Source of the DNA: JAGPUQ01 sp947084925
GTDB taxonomy: Bacteria > Pseudomonadota > Gammaproteobacteria > Pseudomonadales > Porticoccaceae
Reading direction: 5' to 3'
DNA: 43,054 bases
Assembly (NCBI GenBank): GCA_947084925.1
Contig: CAMTUJ010000036.1
Location: 1-43,054, forward strand
Part shown: positions 8,501-15,697 of the stretch, one piece after another
How positions within the stretch are numbered: position 1 is the first letter of the stretch
Layout of the letters: each line of letters opens with the position of its first letter
Notes under the pieces: model-generated
Databases searched by the model: none
Told to the model about the DNA's origin: nothing
Seen by the model: only the letters and a program-made list of their open reading frames with translations
Translations under genes and position numbers: made by a program

Positions 8501-9412
8501 CTGCGCGACAATCCGGACTGCGCCGCGCAGGAATTCGCCAACATCGATAGCGCGTACAATCAACTGGTGGCGATGCCCAGTTTCGAGCTGACCGACGACG
8601 TTGCGGCGCCCTATATTGCGACCGGTATCGCCACCGGCGTGCGGCCGCGGGTGGCGATTCTGCGCGAGCAGGGCGTCAATGGTCAGCTCGAAATGGCGGC
8701 GGCTTTCGATCGCGCGGGATTTTCCGCCATCGACGTGCATATGAGCGATGTGCTCGCCGGACGCGTCGAGCTCGCGTCGTTCCAGGGCCTGGTCGCCTGT
8801 GGCGGCTTTTCCTACGGTGATGTGCTGGGCGCTGGCGTCGGCTGGGCCCGCAGTATTTTGTTCAACGCCCGGGCGCGCGACGCCTTCGCGAGCTTTTTTG
8901 CCCGCTCCGAGACTTTTGCACTGGGCGTCTGCAACGGCTGTCAGATGCTGTCCCAGTTGCGCGAGCTGATTCCGGGCGCCGACCACTGGCCGCTGTTTGC
9001 CCGCAATCAGTCCGAGCAGTTCGAGGCGCGCACGCTGCTGTTGAAGATCGCGCCATCGCCCTCGGTATTGCTCGCGGGCATGGCAGGTTCGGTGTTGCCC
9101 ATTGCGGTCGCTCACGGCGAAGGCCGGGCGACCTTTGCCGCGGGCGGACTTGCCCGGGCGGAGCAGTCCGGTACCTTGGCGCTGCGCTACGCGGACAGCC
9201 GCGGGCAGATCGCCGAACGCTATCCGGCCAACCCCAATGGCTCACCGACGGGAGTCGCGGGGCTCACGACCACCGATGGCCGGGTTACCATCATGATGCC
9301 CCATCCGGAGCGCGTGTTTCGCGCTGTCACCAATTCCTGGCGGCCGGACGCCTGGGGTGAGGACGGCGCCTGGCTGCGCCTGTTTCGCAACGCAAGAGTG
9401 TTTGTGCAATGA
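5534..9412 (+). CDS. purL: Phosphoribosylformylglycinamidine synthase (large, fused form)
   Basis: A 1292-residue enzyme of purine synthesis that turns FGAR, ATP and glutamine into FGAM. It is the long proteobacterial form, with a small PurS-like N-terminal region (about 1-150), two AIRS-type ATP-binding halves ('MFAQANSEHCRHKIFNA', 'ETHNHPTAI', 'DEGATGRGARPKAG', 'HDVGAGGLSNA'), and a C-terminal class I glutaminase with Cys1133 in 'GVCNGCQM' and His/Glu in 'MMPHPER'. The length matches E. coli PurL (about 1295). The ATG at 5534 gives 'MLILPGSSALSAFRQERLL', which aligns with the E. coli start; the frame stays open upstream through tadA but that part is only tadA read out of frame. The stop overlaps the next gene's ATG (ATGA), suggesting coupled translation. 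No purine riboswitch or operator was recognised upstream. Confidence 0.97.
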   Translation: MLILPGSSALSAFRQERLLAALTRAVPAVQNLSARHVHFVATAADFSSLDQGRLNDLLADVTGLAPEFDDGTLVLVIPRPGTLSPWSSKATDIAHNAGLTGVRRIERGIAYRVQAATGLSTAEYRTLAALLHDRMVEAVFDSLDAAAGLFAAQDPRRLVRVPVLAQGRAALERANLELGLALAADEIDYLLENFLRLDRDPTDVELMMFAQANSEHCRHKIFNATWTIDGSPQAQTLFGMIRNTHACSGDGVLSAYSDNAAVIEGAPGGRFFPVAHSGEYRAHPESIHILMKVETHNHPTAIAPFPGAGTGAGGEIRDEGATGRGARPKAGLAGFSVSHLRIPGFEQPWESDYGRPDRIVSAFTIMRDGPIGAAAFNNEFGRPNLCGYFRAFEADHGGSRWGYHKPIMIAGGYGNVRPEHVIKRGIQPGCQLIALGGPALLIGLGGGAASSMTAGDSAEHLDFASVQRQNPEMERRCQEVIDRCWARGEANPIAFIHDVGAGGLSNAFPELVKDGGCGGRFDLRAVPSAEPGMSPLEIWCNEAQERYVLAVAPEHLAEFAAICARERCPYAVVGESTAAHHLALVDPLFGDRPVDLPLSVLFGKPPRMQRDVASVARPGKPFNTSGITIADAVTRVLRHPTVASKAFLITIGDRSITGMVARDQMVGPWQVPVADYAMTTAAFDTCAGEAMAMGERTPLALLDSAAAARMAVGEALTNIAAAPVGAIGNIKLSANWMCAAGVPGEDANLYRAVAAVGMELCPALGIAIPVGKDSLSMRTVWREGTVDKSVAAPVSLIVSAFAPVSDVRAALTPQLRGSDSELLLIDLGAGADRLGGSILAQVFGELGDCVPDVDDAQRLGGFVAAMQDSLAAGDVLAYHDRSDGGLFTTLAEMCFAGRRGVQVSLPADCDPLAALFAEELGAVLEVAHDHVATVSARFAAAGLAGCVRRLGRVTAAEDIVIAAGGQEIYRATRAALQRLWAETSYRMQALRDNPDCAAQEFANIDSAYNQLVAMPSFELTDDVAAPYIATGIATGVRPRVAILREQGVNGQLEMAAAFDRAGFSAIDVHMSDVLAGRVELASFQGLVACGGFSYGDVLGAGVGWARSILFNARARDAFASFFARSETFALGVCNGCQMLSQLRELIPGADHWPLFARNQSEQFEARTLLLKIAPSPSVLLAGMAGSVLPIAVAHGEGRATFAAGGLARAEQSGTLALRYADSRGQIAERYPANPNGSPTGVAGLTTTDGRVTIMMPHPERVFRAVTNSWRPDAWGEDGAWLRLFRNARVFVQ

Positions 9413-10263
9413 ATCAAGATATCGTCGAAGTCACACTCGAAAACGCTCGCCAGGTGTTGATCGATGAATCCCGGCGGCGCCTGGTGGTGGTGGATTTCTG
9501 GGCCGACTGGTGCGCGCCCTGCAAGGCGCTGCTGCCGATCCTGGAAAAACTCGCCACGGAGTACAAAGGCCAGTTTCTGCTCGCCAAGGTCAATGCCGAC
9601 CGCGAGCCGGATATCGCCGGTCAGTTCGGGGTGCGCAGCCTGCCCACCGTGATCCTGATGCGCGACGGCCAGCCGGTGGATGCCTTTCAGGGCGCGCAGC
9701 CGGAAACCCAGGTGCGCAAGATCCTGGAAAAACATCTGCCGCCAGCTTGGGAGGCGACGCTCGATGACGCCATCGCCAAAATGCAGGCCGGCGATTTTGA
9801 CGGCGCGCTGCCGCAATTGCGCACGGCCTATGACGAATCCGGGCGCATCGACTACATCGGCCTCGCGCTGGCTCAGGATCTGATCCAACTCAATCGTTGC
9901 GACGAAGCCGAAACCGTCCTCAAGGGCATCAGCGCGGCGGGGAAGGGGCCGGACTACGACAATGTCGAAGCGTTGCTGCATGCCCGCCGCCAGGCCGCCA
10001 AATCGCCGGAGATCGAGGCGCTCGAACGCCGCCTGCGGGAACAGCCGGATAACGGTGACCTGGTTCTGGAACTGGCAGGGCAGTACCGCGCCGAACGCCA
10101 TTACGAAGCGGCGCTCGACCTGCTGCTGGGCTTGCTGAAACGCGATCGCGAGTTCGGCGAAGGCGCCGCCAGGAAAGCGTTTCTGGATACACTGGCGGCG
10201 CTGGGCAAGGGCGATCCGCTGGCGGTGCGCTTCCAGCGCCAGTTCTTCAATCTGCTGTATTAG
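9409..10263 (+). CDS. cnoX: Thioredoxin-TPR co-chaperone, CnoX/YbbN type
   Basis: 284 residues, the same length as E. coli CnoX (YbbN). An N-terminal thioredoxin fold (about 1-110) has W34-C35-A-P-C38-K and the cis-Pro motif 'SLPTV'. It is followed by a helical TPR-like region ('AGDFDGALPQLRTAYDES', 'LELAGQYRAERHYEAALDLLLGLL'). CnoX binds unfolding proteins during oxidative (chlorine) stress and hands them to GroEL. E. coli CnoX lacks the full CXXC pair and has no reductase activity, whereas this one has both cysteines, so it may also act as a reductase, as reported for some other bacteria. It begins inside the purL stop codon (4-nt overlap), so the two are probably translationally coupled, although no functional link to purine synthesis is known to me. 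Confidence 0.88.
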   Translation: MNQDIVEVTLENARQVLIDESRRRLVVVDFWADWCAPCKALLPILEKLATEYKGQFLLAKVNADREPDIAGQFGVRSLPTVILMRDGQPVDAFQGAQPETQVRKILEKHLPPAWEATLDDAIAKMQAGDFDGALPQLRTAYDESGRIDYIGLALAQDLIQLNRCDEAETVLKGISAAGKGPDYDNVEALLHARRQAAKSPEIEALERRLREQPDNGDLVLELAGQYRAERHYEAALDLLLGLLKRDREFGEGAARKAFLDTLAALGKGDPLAVRFQRQFFNLLY

Positions 10264-10279
10264 CGGACCGGAGCGCGTC

Positions 10280-10621
10280 GTGACCCCAGGGGCGGAGCCT
10301 GCGTACAAGCTCTGTTTCTATGTGCCGGCAAGCCATCTGGAGGCGGTGAAACAGGCGGTGTTCGCGGCCGGTGCCGGCCGCATCGGCGCCTACGACAACT
10401 GTTGCTGGCAGGTGCTGGGCGCGGGTCAGTTCCGGCCGCTGGCGGGCAGCCAACCTCATCTTGGCGTTCACGACCAGGTGGAGATCGTCCCTGAATACCG
10501 GGTCGAGATGGTCTGCGCGGAAGACTGCGCGGCAGCCGTTATTGCCGCGCTCAGGGCCGCGCATCCCTACGAAGAGCCGGCCTTCGACGTGATCCGTCTG
10601 GAGCCGCTGCCGAAGGGGTAG
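10280..10621 (+). CDS. Small Nif3/YqfO-like (CutA-fold) protein
   Basis: A 113-residue protein with the signature 'YKLCFYVPASHLEAVKQA', 'GAGRIGAYDNCCWQ', 'GQFRPLAGSQP' and 'AAHPYEEPAFDVIRLEPL'. This is the stand-alone version of the insert domain found in YqfO/NIF3 proteins, with a CutA-like ferredoxin fold. It is common in proteobacteria and its biochemical role is not established; metal binding has been suggested for the wider family. GTG 10280 follows the cnoX stop by 16 nt, so it is probably the third gene of the purL-cnoX transcript. The family assignment is firm; the function is unknown. Confidence 0.8.
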   Translation: MTPGAEPAYKLCFYVPASHLEAVKQAVFAAGAGRIGAYDNCCWQVLGAGQFRPLAGSQPHLGVHDQVEIVPEYRVEMVCAEDCAAAVIAALRAAHPYEEPAFDVIRLEPLPKG

Positions 10622-10750
10622 CCGCGCGTTCTCGCCGCGTTGTCGCGGTACGGCCCGGATACTGGCACCGAAACCGGAATGGGCTATCCTTGAGCCGTGC
10701 GCGGCGCGGGTAGCGCGCATCGAATAACCATAATCCAGCGGAGTTGCGCC

Positions 10751-11755
10751 ATGAAAGTCGATGCCCTGTTACACCACAATCTGGCGGCGGTGCCCGCGCA
10801 GGTCGCCGCGCTGGAAGCTGCCGGTTTCGCCGGTCTCCAGACCGTCGAGACCGGTCACGATCCCTTTTTCCCACTGTTGCTTGCCGCCGAACACAGCAAG
10901 GGACTGGATCTGACCACCGCCATCGCGGTGGCCTTTGCACGCAATCCCATGAACATGGCTGCCATCGGCAACGACCTCAACGGCTATTCCGGCGGGCGCT
11001 TCATTCTCGGGCTGGGTTCCCAGATTCGCGCCCATATCGAGCGGCGTTTCTCGATGCCCTGGTCGCAGCCCGCGGCGCGGATGCGCGAATTCATCGCCGC
11101 GATGCAGGCGATCTGGGCCAACTGGTATCAGGGCGAGCCGCTGAATTTTCGCGGCGAGTTCTATCAGCACACCTTGATGACCCCGGTGTTCACCCCCAGA
11201 CCGAGCGACGCCGGTCCGCCGCGCGTATTTCTGGCGGCGGTGGGGCCGCTGATGACGCAGGTAGCCGCCGACCTGTGCGAGGGCATGCTGGTGCATCCGC
11301 TCACCTCGGTCCGCTATCTGCGCGATCACACCTTGCCCGTCATCGAGGCGGGCCTGAAGCGGCGCGGCTTGTCGCGCCGCGATTTCGAGCTGTCCCATGG
11401 GATGTTCGTGGTCTCGGGAGCCACGGAAGAAGCCTTTCGCGACAGCCGGCGGGCGGTGCGGGAGCGCATCGCGTTTTATTCCTCGACACCGGCTTACCGG
11501 ACGGTGCTCGAAAGCCACGGTTGGGGTGAACTGCAACCGGAACTCAACCAGCTGTCCAAGCAAGGTCGCTGGGTCGAAATGGGCGAGCTGATCTCGGACG
11601 AGATGCTCGACACTTTTGCCGTGGTCGGTGAGCCGGAGCGGATCGTCCCGATGATCCGCGAGCGCTTCGCGGGTCTGGTGGATCGCGTCACCCTGGATTT
11701 CAGTTTTGCGCCGGCCGAAGCGCGGCCTGCGTTGATCAGACAGCTCGCCGGCTGA
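10751..11755 (+). CDS. LLM-class flavin-dependent oxidoreductase
   Basis: 334 residues of the luciferase-like monooxygenase TIM-barrel superfamily. Markers are the start 'MKVDALLHHNLAAVPAQVAALEA', 'GFAGLQTVETGHDPFFPL', 'TAIAVAFARNPMNMAA', 'SGGRFILGLGSQI' and the C-terminal 'FAVVGEPERIVPMIRERF'. It looks like the group often annotated as probable F420-dependent oxidoreductase (TIGR03617-type), but most proteobacteria have no F420, so FMN is an equally likely cofactor. ATG 10751 is preceded by CGGAG at 8 nt. Neighbours (glyoxalase II, a class II aldolase) do not define a substrate. The substrate is unknown. Confidence 0.8.
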   Translation: MKVDALLHHNLAAVPAQVAALEAAGFAGLQTVETGHDPFFPLLLAAEHSKGLDLTTAIAVAFARNPMNMAAIGNDLNGYSGGRFILGLGSQIRAHIERRFSMPWSQPAARMREFIAAMQAIWANWYQGEPLNFRGEFYQHTLMTPVFTPRPSDAGPPRVFLAAVGPLMTQVAADLCEGMLVHPLTSVRYLRDHTLPVIEAGLKRRGLSRRDFELSHGMFVVSGATEEAFRDSRRAVRERIAFYSSTPAYRTVLESHGWGELQPELNQLSKQGRWVEMGELISDEMLDTFAVVGEPERIVPMIRERFAGLVDRVTLDFSFAPAEARPALIRQLAG

Positions 11756-11797
11756 TGTTCTGCCGGTGGCACACCGCGTTGCACAGGAGATACCACC

Positions 11798-12589
11798 ATG
11801 CTTGTCGAGCAGATCTGGACCGGCAATGATTATCGCAATTTCAATTACCTGATCGCCTGCCCGGAAACCGGCGAGGCGCTGGCGGTGGACCCGCTCGCCC
11901 ACGAACTGTGCCTGGCGGTGGCGAAAGATCGGGGTTGGCAGATCACCCAGATCCTCAACACCCACGAGCACTTCGACCACACCGGCGGCAACGCGGCCCT
12001 GGTTGCCGCGACGGGTGCGAAAATCCTGGCGCACGCGAACGCACGCAACAGCATCCCGAACATGGATCGCGGCCTCGTCGCCAGGGATGTCATCAAGGTC
12101 GGTCGCACCGTCGAACTGGTGGCGCTGGATACGCCCGGACACACCCTGTGCCACATTTGTTTGCTGGCCAGGACCGAGCAGCCGGCGCTGTTTTGCGGCG
12201 ATACCCTGTTCAACGCCGGCGCGGGAAACTGCCACCACGGCGGTCATCCCGTGCAGCTCTATCACACCTTCGCGGAGCAGTTGGCGAAGCTCGACGACCG
12301 CACCCTGGTGTATCCGGGGCACGACTACATCAACAACAATCTGAAGTTCACCCTGGACCGGGAGCCGGATAACGCGGTGGCCCGGGACCTGCTGACCCGG
12401 ACGGAAGCGCAGGACCCGGCGCGGGCCCTGGTGTCCACGCTGGCTCAGGAAAAAGACATCAACACCTTCTTTCGCCTGCAAAACCCCAGTGTGATCGCCC
12501 GCCTGCGCGAAGCTTTTCCGGATCTCGACGAACACCCCGATCCACAAACCGTGTTCGTCAGGCTGCGCGAACTGCGCAACAACTGGTGA
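11798..12589 (+). CDS. gloB: Glyoxalase II-type metallo-hydrolase
   Basis: 263 residues with a metallo-beta-lactamase domain followed by a C-terminal HAGH helical domain (from about residue 165, 'YPGHDYINNNLKFTLDREPDN'). The di-metal motif is T55-H-E-H58-F-D60-H61, with further ligands in 'DTPGHTLCHI', 'FCGDTLFNAGAG' and 'YPGHDY'. The family hydrolyses S-D-lactoylglutathione to D-lactate and glutathione, finishing methylglyoxal detoxification. AGGAG lies 9 nt before ATG 11798. In many gammaproteobacteria gloB sits between mltD and the yafS-like methyltransferase gene. Here that slot is empty and this gene is over 20 kb away, so it may be a relocated gloB or a paralogue. It converges on the aldolase-family gene, with 9 nt between the ends. 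Confidence 0.88.
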   Translation: MLVEQIWTGNDYRNFNYLIACPETGEALAVDPLAHELCLAVAKDRGWQITQILNTHEHFDHTGGNAALVAATGAKILAHANARNSIPNMDRGLVARDVIKVGRTVELVALDTPGHTLCHICLLARTEQPALFCGDTLFNAGAGNCHHGGHPVQLYHTFAEQLAKLDDRTLVYPGHDYINNNLKFTLDREPDNAVARDLLTRTEAQDPARALVSTLAQEKDINTFFRLQNPSVIARLREAFPDLDEHPDPQTVFVRLRELRNNW

Positions 12590-12598
12590 AGCCGGAGA

Positions 12599-13387
12599 TC
12601 AGCCGAACAGGTCCGGTTGCTCCGCCACGATGGTCTGATACAGCGGCTGGAAGCTGAACCAGCCGGATTGCTCGGTGCCGATGGTGTCCTGCGTGAGTTG
12701 CGCGATTTCCGGGCGGATCAGCTTCGGCGTGCCGGCCGCTTCCGCCAGTAGTTGCGCCTGGCACGAACGCTCCATGGTGATGAACCACCAGGCGGCCGAT
12801 TCCACGCTCCCACCCACGGTGAGCAGCCCGTGATTTTGCAGGATGCACGCCTTGTGCTGGCCCAGCGCAGCGGCGATGCGGCGCCCCTCCGCAGGGTCCA
12901 GCACCACTCCCGTGAAGTCGTCAAACAGCACATGGTCGCGGTAGAAGGCGCAGGCGTCCTGGGTGAGGGGATCGAGCGGGCGCCCGAGGGACGACCAGCT
13001 CTTGCCGTACACCGAATGGGCGTGGGCGGCAGCCACCACATCGGGGCGCGCGGCGTGGATGCTGCCGTGAATCGCGAACGCGGCGGCATTGAGCAATCCC
13101 TCGCCCTCGACGATCTCCCCGGCGTGATTCACCAGCAGCAGATCGGATACCCGCATCTGCTTGAACGAAACGCCGAAGGGATTCACCCAGAAATGATCGG
13201 GGCGCTCGGGATCGCGGACCGTGATATGGCCGGCGGCGCCTTCGTCAAAACCGAGCTTTCCGAACAGCCGAAATGCCGCCGCCAGACGCTGCTTGCGATG
13301 CAGGCGCTCCGCCTGGGGCGAGTCGAAGGTTTCCGGTTTGCCCCGGATTTGTTCGAGTTTCCTGATTGCTTGGGCTGGGTTGTTCAC
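12599..13387 (-). CDS. Class II aldolase/adducin-family protein
   Basis: 262 residues of the L-fuculose-phosphate aldolase / adducin-head family. The metal-binding histidines are visible in 'AAAHAHSVYGKSW' (H122, H124) and 'LQNHGLLTVG' (H186), together with 'GAAGHITVRDP' near residue 52 and 'HFWVNPFGVSFKQM'. Members are aldolases, epimerases, decarboxylases or non-enzymatic, and this subgroup (long N-terminus, 'SVESAAWWFITMERSCQAQLLAEAAG') has no assigned substrate that I know. The start is taken as GTG 13387, which has GGGAG 6 nt upstream; an open extension to 13456 lacks a ribosome site. The nearest upstream gene on the strand is a 34-residue membrane peptide gene 147 nt away. Confidence 0.82.
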   Translation of the reverse strand: MNNPAQAIRKLEQIRGKPETFDSPQAERLHRKQRLAAAFRLFGKLGFDEGAAGHITVRDPERPDHFWVNPFGVSFKQMRVSDLLLVNHAGEIVEGEGLLNAAAFAIHGSIHAARPDVVAAAHAHSVYGKSWSSLGRPLDPLTQDACAFYRDHVLFDDFTGVVLDPAEGRRIAAALGQHKACILQNHGLLTVGGSVESAAWWFITMERSCQAQLLAEAAGTPKLIRPEIAQLTQDTIGTEQSGWFSFQPLYQTIVAEQPDLFG

Positions 13388-13534
13388 GGTGGACTCCCGG
13401 CGATGCCGACGGTTCGCGATGTCCCGACTATAGAGCCCGCGACGGGATTTGACCACCGATCACGTTGTCCGGAACGCAACGCCGACTGCCGCGAGGCTGG
13501 CGAGAATCAGCCCCGGAGATTCCGTCGTGGCGTC

Positions 13535-13639
13535 TCAGAGGATATTGGAGACCAGGATGAGCGCCAGCATCACCAGCACCAGGGTGCCGATGGTGATGGC
13601 CAGTCCTTTGGCGGTTTCTCTATCGCTGAGGCTGCTCAT
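13535..13639 (-). CDS. Candidate 34-residue single-pass membrane peptide
   Basis: ATG 13639, preceded by GGGAG with 7-nt spacing, opens a 34-codon frame ending at TGA 13537-13535. The product has a polar start (MSSLSDRETAKG), then an unbroken hydrophobic stretch rich in Leu, Val, Ile and Met (about residues 13-34) that would span the membrane once. It lies 85 nt after the glpD-like gene on the same strand. I know of no named homologue. The ribosome site, the clean split between polar and membrane parts, and the lack of another gene in this gap support coding; the short length keeps confidence moderate. Confidence 0.6.
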   Translation of the reverse strand: MSSLSDRETAKGLAITIGTLVLVMLALILVSNIL

Positions 13640-13724
13640 GGTGTCGCTCCCGTGTGAATGAGTGGGAGCAGGATAGGGCGCGGACGGGACGCGCTGCATT
13701 GATGGAAATCAACGGGCGGGGCGG

Positions 13725-14915
13725 TCAATCCAGGTCAGGCAATACCAGGCGGGCGGTATCGGCGCGCATCCGGCGCCGGGGCAGCGCGGTGGCGGCCAAG
13801 CACACTACTTTCGCCGCCGTCGCCCGGTAGCCGGTGAGCTTGCCACCATAGACGGCAATGTAACGGGGCTGGCGCGGGGAGTCAGCGACCAGAATGACCT
13901 CACGACCGCGCTTGAAGACTGTCGTCGCGCCCTGCGGCAGAACGCGCAGGCCGGCCATCCGGTCCGTCACCACCGGCTCGGCGGTTGGAAAGTAATGGGA
14001 CAACACCGAGAGCAGGTAAGCTTCCTCGGCCGGTGTCGTCCGCACCTCATCCGGGTTGCCATGGAACAGTGTTTCCGTGGTGCCGAGCAGGGATTTGCCC
14101 TGCCAGGGGAGGAAAAAGACGGCGCGGCCGTCGCTGGGTGATTCCAGGTAATAACAGCGATCCGCGATGGGGCTGGACAGCACCAGATGCGTCCCCTGAA
14201 CCAGGTCAAAAGCCGGCCGCGGCGGCGTGGGATTGATGGTGGCAGCGACGCTGTCCACCCAGGGACCGGCGCAGTTGATCAGGGTTCGGGCGTTGACCAG
14301 AACTCTCTCATGCCCTTTGGCGATCTCCAGTTCCCAGCCGTCGCTGGCGCGTTCCGCACGTCGCAGAGCAGCCGGGCAGGCGAGGGTGGCACCCAAGCTG
14401 ACAGCGGAAGCCACCACCGCTTGGGTGAGACGGCGATCATCGGTGCGCGCGTCGCAATAGCGGAACAGGGTTTGCAGTTCGCTGCGGCGCAGTCCGGGAA
14501 AGTCGGTGTCCGGGGTGGGCAAGGTCGCGAACCTGCCGCTGCGACCAAAGCCGGCAAGGGCCCGGTACAGCGTCAGCCCCAGATACAACTGCCAGGGGCG
14601 ATAGCGGGACCCCCGATAGACGGGAATGTAAAACTCGGCCCGGTGGACCAGGTGCGGCGCGATGCGCAGCAGCGTCTCGCGCTCGCGGAGACTTTCGCGC
14701 ACCAGGCGCAGCGCACCACTTTGCAGGTAGCGCAGGCCGCCGTGGATCAACTTGCTGGATTTGCTCGAGGTGCCCGCGCCCCAGGCACTGCGTTCGATCA
14801 ACAGCACGGCATAACCCGCCGCGGCCGCGGCCTGGGCGACGCCGGCGCCGTGGATGCCGCCGCCGATCACCGCGATGTCGTAGTCACCGGTGCTGTCGGT
14901 CAGCGCCGGGTTCAA
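13725..14915 (-). CDS. glpD: Short GlpD-like FAD glycerol-3-phosphate dehydrogenase
   Basis: 396 residues. The N-terminal FAD-binding motif 'DIAVIGGGIHGAGVAQAAA' and the GlpD/GlpA signature 'GTSSKSSKLIHGGLRYL' (about 48-65) are clear, as are 'LFRYCDARTDDRRLT', 'NCAGPWVDSVA', 'LVQGTHLVL' and the late 'YGGKLTGYRATAAKV'. The family oxidises glycerol-3-phosphate to dihydroxyacetone phosphate, passing electrons to quinone at the membrane. E. coli GlpD is about 500 residues; this one stops about 25 residues after the GGKLT motif and so lacks the C-terminal (DAO_C) helical domain. The start is inferred as TTG 14915, overlapping the upstream stop as TTGA; no ATG or GTG is available before the FAD motif. 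The frame remains open further upstream but that is the phosphodiesterase gene read out of frame. Confidence 0.82.
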   Translation of the reverse strand: MNPALTDSTGDYDIAVIGGGIHGAGVAQAAAAAGYAVLLIERSAWGAGTSSKSSKLIHGGLRYLQSGALRLVRESLRERETLLRIAPHLVHRAEFYIPVYRGSRYRPWQLYLGLTLYRALAGFGRSGRFATLPTPDTDFPGLRRSELQTLFRYCDARTDDRRLTQAVVASAVSLGATLACPAALRRAERASDGWELEIAKGHERVLVNARTLINCAGPWVDSVAATINPTPPRPAFDLVQGTHLVLSSPIADRCYYLESPSDGRAVFFLPWQGKSLLGTTETLFHGNPDEVRTTPAEEAYLLSVLSHYFPTAEPVVTDRMAGLRVLPQGATTVFKRGREVILVADSPRQPRYIAVYGGKLTGYRATAAKVVCLAATALPRRRMRADTARLVLPDLD

Positions 14916-15652
14916 AGCGCGTGCCGGGCGAGCGTCTGAATCATGCCGCCGATATCGAAGGTTTCCACCTTGTCGGCGCCGCGACGGAACCAGTGGATCG
15001 CGGTTGCGGGGCAGTCGATCTCGTACAGCACGAGCTCGGGCACGATCTGGTTGAGGTCGGCGCGTGCCGGCACCTTGCGGTGATTGCAGAACATGACTTC
15101 CGGTGCGATCGCCGCGACGGCACCGCTGCGGTGGTCCGACCAGCGTTCCAGCACCAGCCCGTTGCGCTGCCAGCCCTGCGCGCTGGCGTGGGCGATAACA
15201 TCGAAGGCGAAGCTGATGAGCACGCACCGGGACGCGACCGGCGCCAGGCAATCCGCAATGATCCGGTAGCACTGTTCGATACCGGCGCAAGCCAGGGCTT
15301 CGCGCTTGATTTCGATGTAGGCGGTGACGCCGGGATGGGCAGCCAGCAGCTCGACCAGCGCCGTAAGGGCGGTGATGCGGTTGTCCGCAAAGGCGGTGCC
15401 GAAGCGTTTGGGCTCGTGGGCCGGCAGCGTCAGTAACTGCGCCAGGGTCAGTTGGTCCACGCGCCCGCGCCGCCCGCTCACCCGCGTCAGGGTCGCGTCG
15501 TGGTAGAGCACCGGTTGCAGGTCGGCGCTCAACAGCACGTCGGTTTCGATGGCCCGGGCGCCGGCGGCAATGGCTTCGCGACAGGCCAGCAGGGTGTTTT
15601 CCGGGTATTTGCGTTGGTAGCCACGATGGGCCACCAGGCGATCCTGCAACAT
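14912..15652 (-). CDS. Glycerophosphodiester phosphodiesterase
   Basis: A 246-residue GDPD-fold TIM barrel of the cytoplasmic UgpQ type (no signal peptide). It has the catalytic 'VAHRGYQRKYPENT' (H9, R10, E18), metal ligands in 'AIETDVLLSADLQPVLYHD' (E37, D39, catalytic H51) and 'YIEIKREAL'. It hydrolyses glycerophosphodiesters from phospholipid turnover to an alcohol and glycerol-3-phosphate, the substrate of the GlpD-like enzyme whose start codon overlaps its stop. GGGAGG lies 11 nt before ATG 15652. The gap gene ends 45 nt upstream on the same strand, so gap, this gene and glpD are probably one operon. Confidence 0.9.
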   Translation of the reverse strand: MLQDRLVAHRGYQRKYPENTLLACREAIAAGARAIETDVLLSADLQPVLYHDATLTRVSGRRGRVDQLTLAQLLTLPAHEPKRFGTAFADNRITALTALVELLAAHPGVTAYIEIKREALACAGIEQCYRIIADCLAPVASRCVLISFAFDVIAHASAQGWQRNGLVLERWSDHRSGAVAAIAPEVMFCNHRKVPARADLNQIVPELVLYEIDCPATAIHWFRRGADKVETFDIGGMIQTLARHAL

Positions 15653-15697
15653 GCCGATAAACCTCCCGTGTCTGCTTGTCAGTACCCGTTCAGGCGC

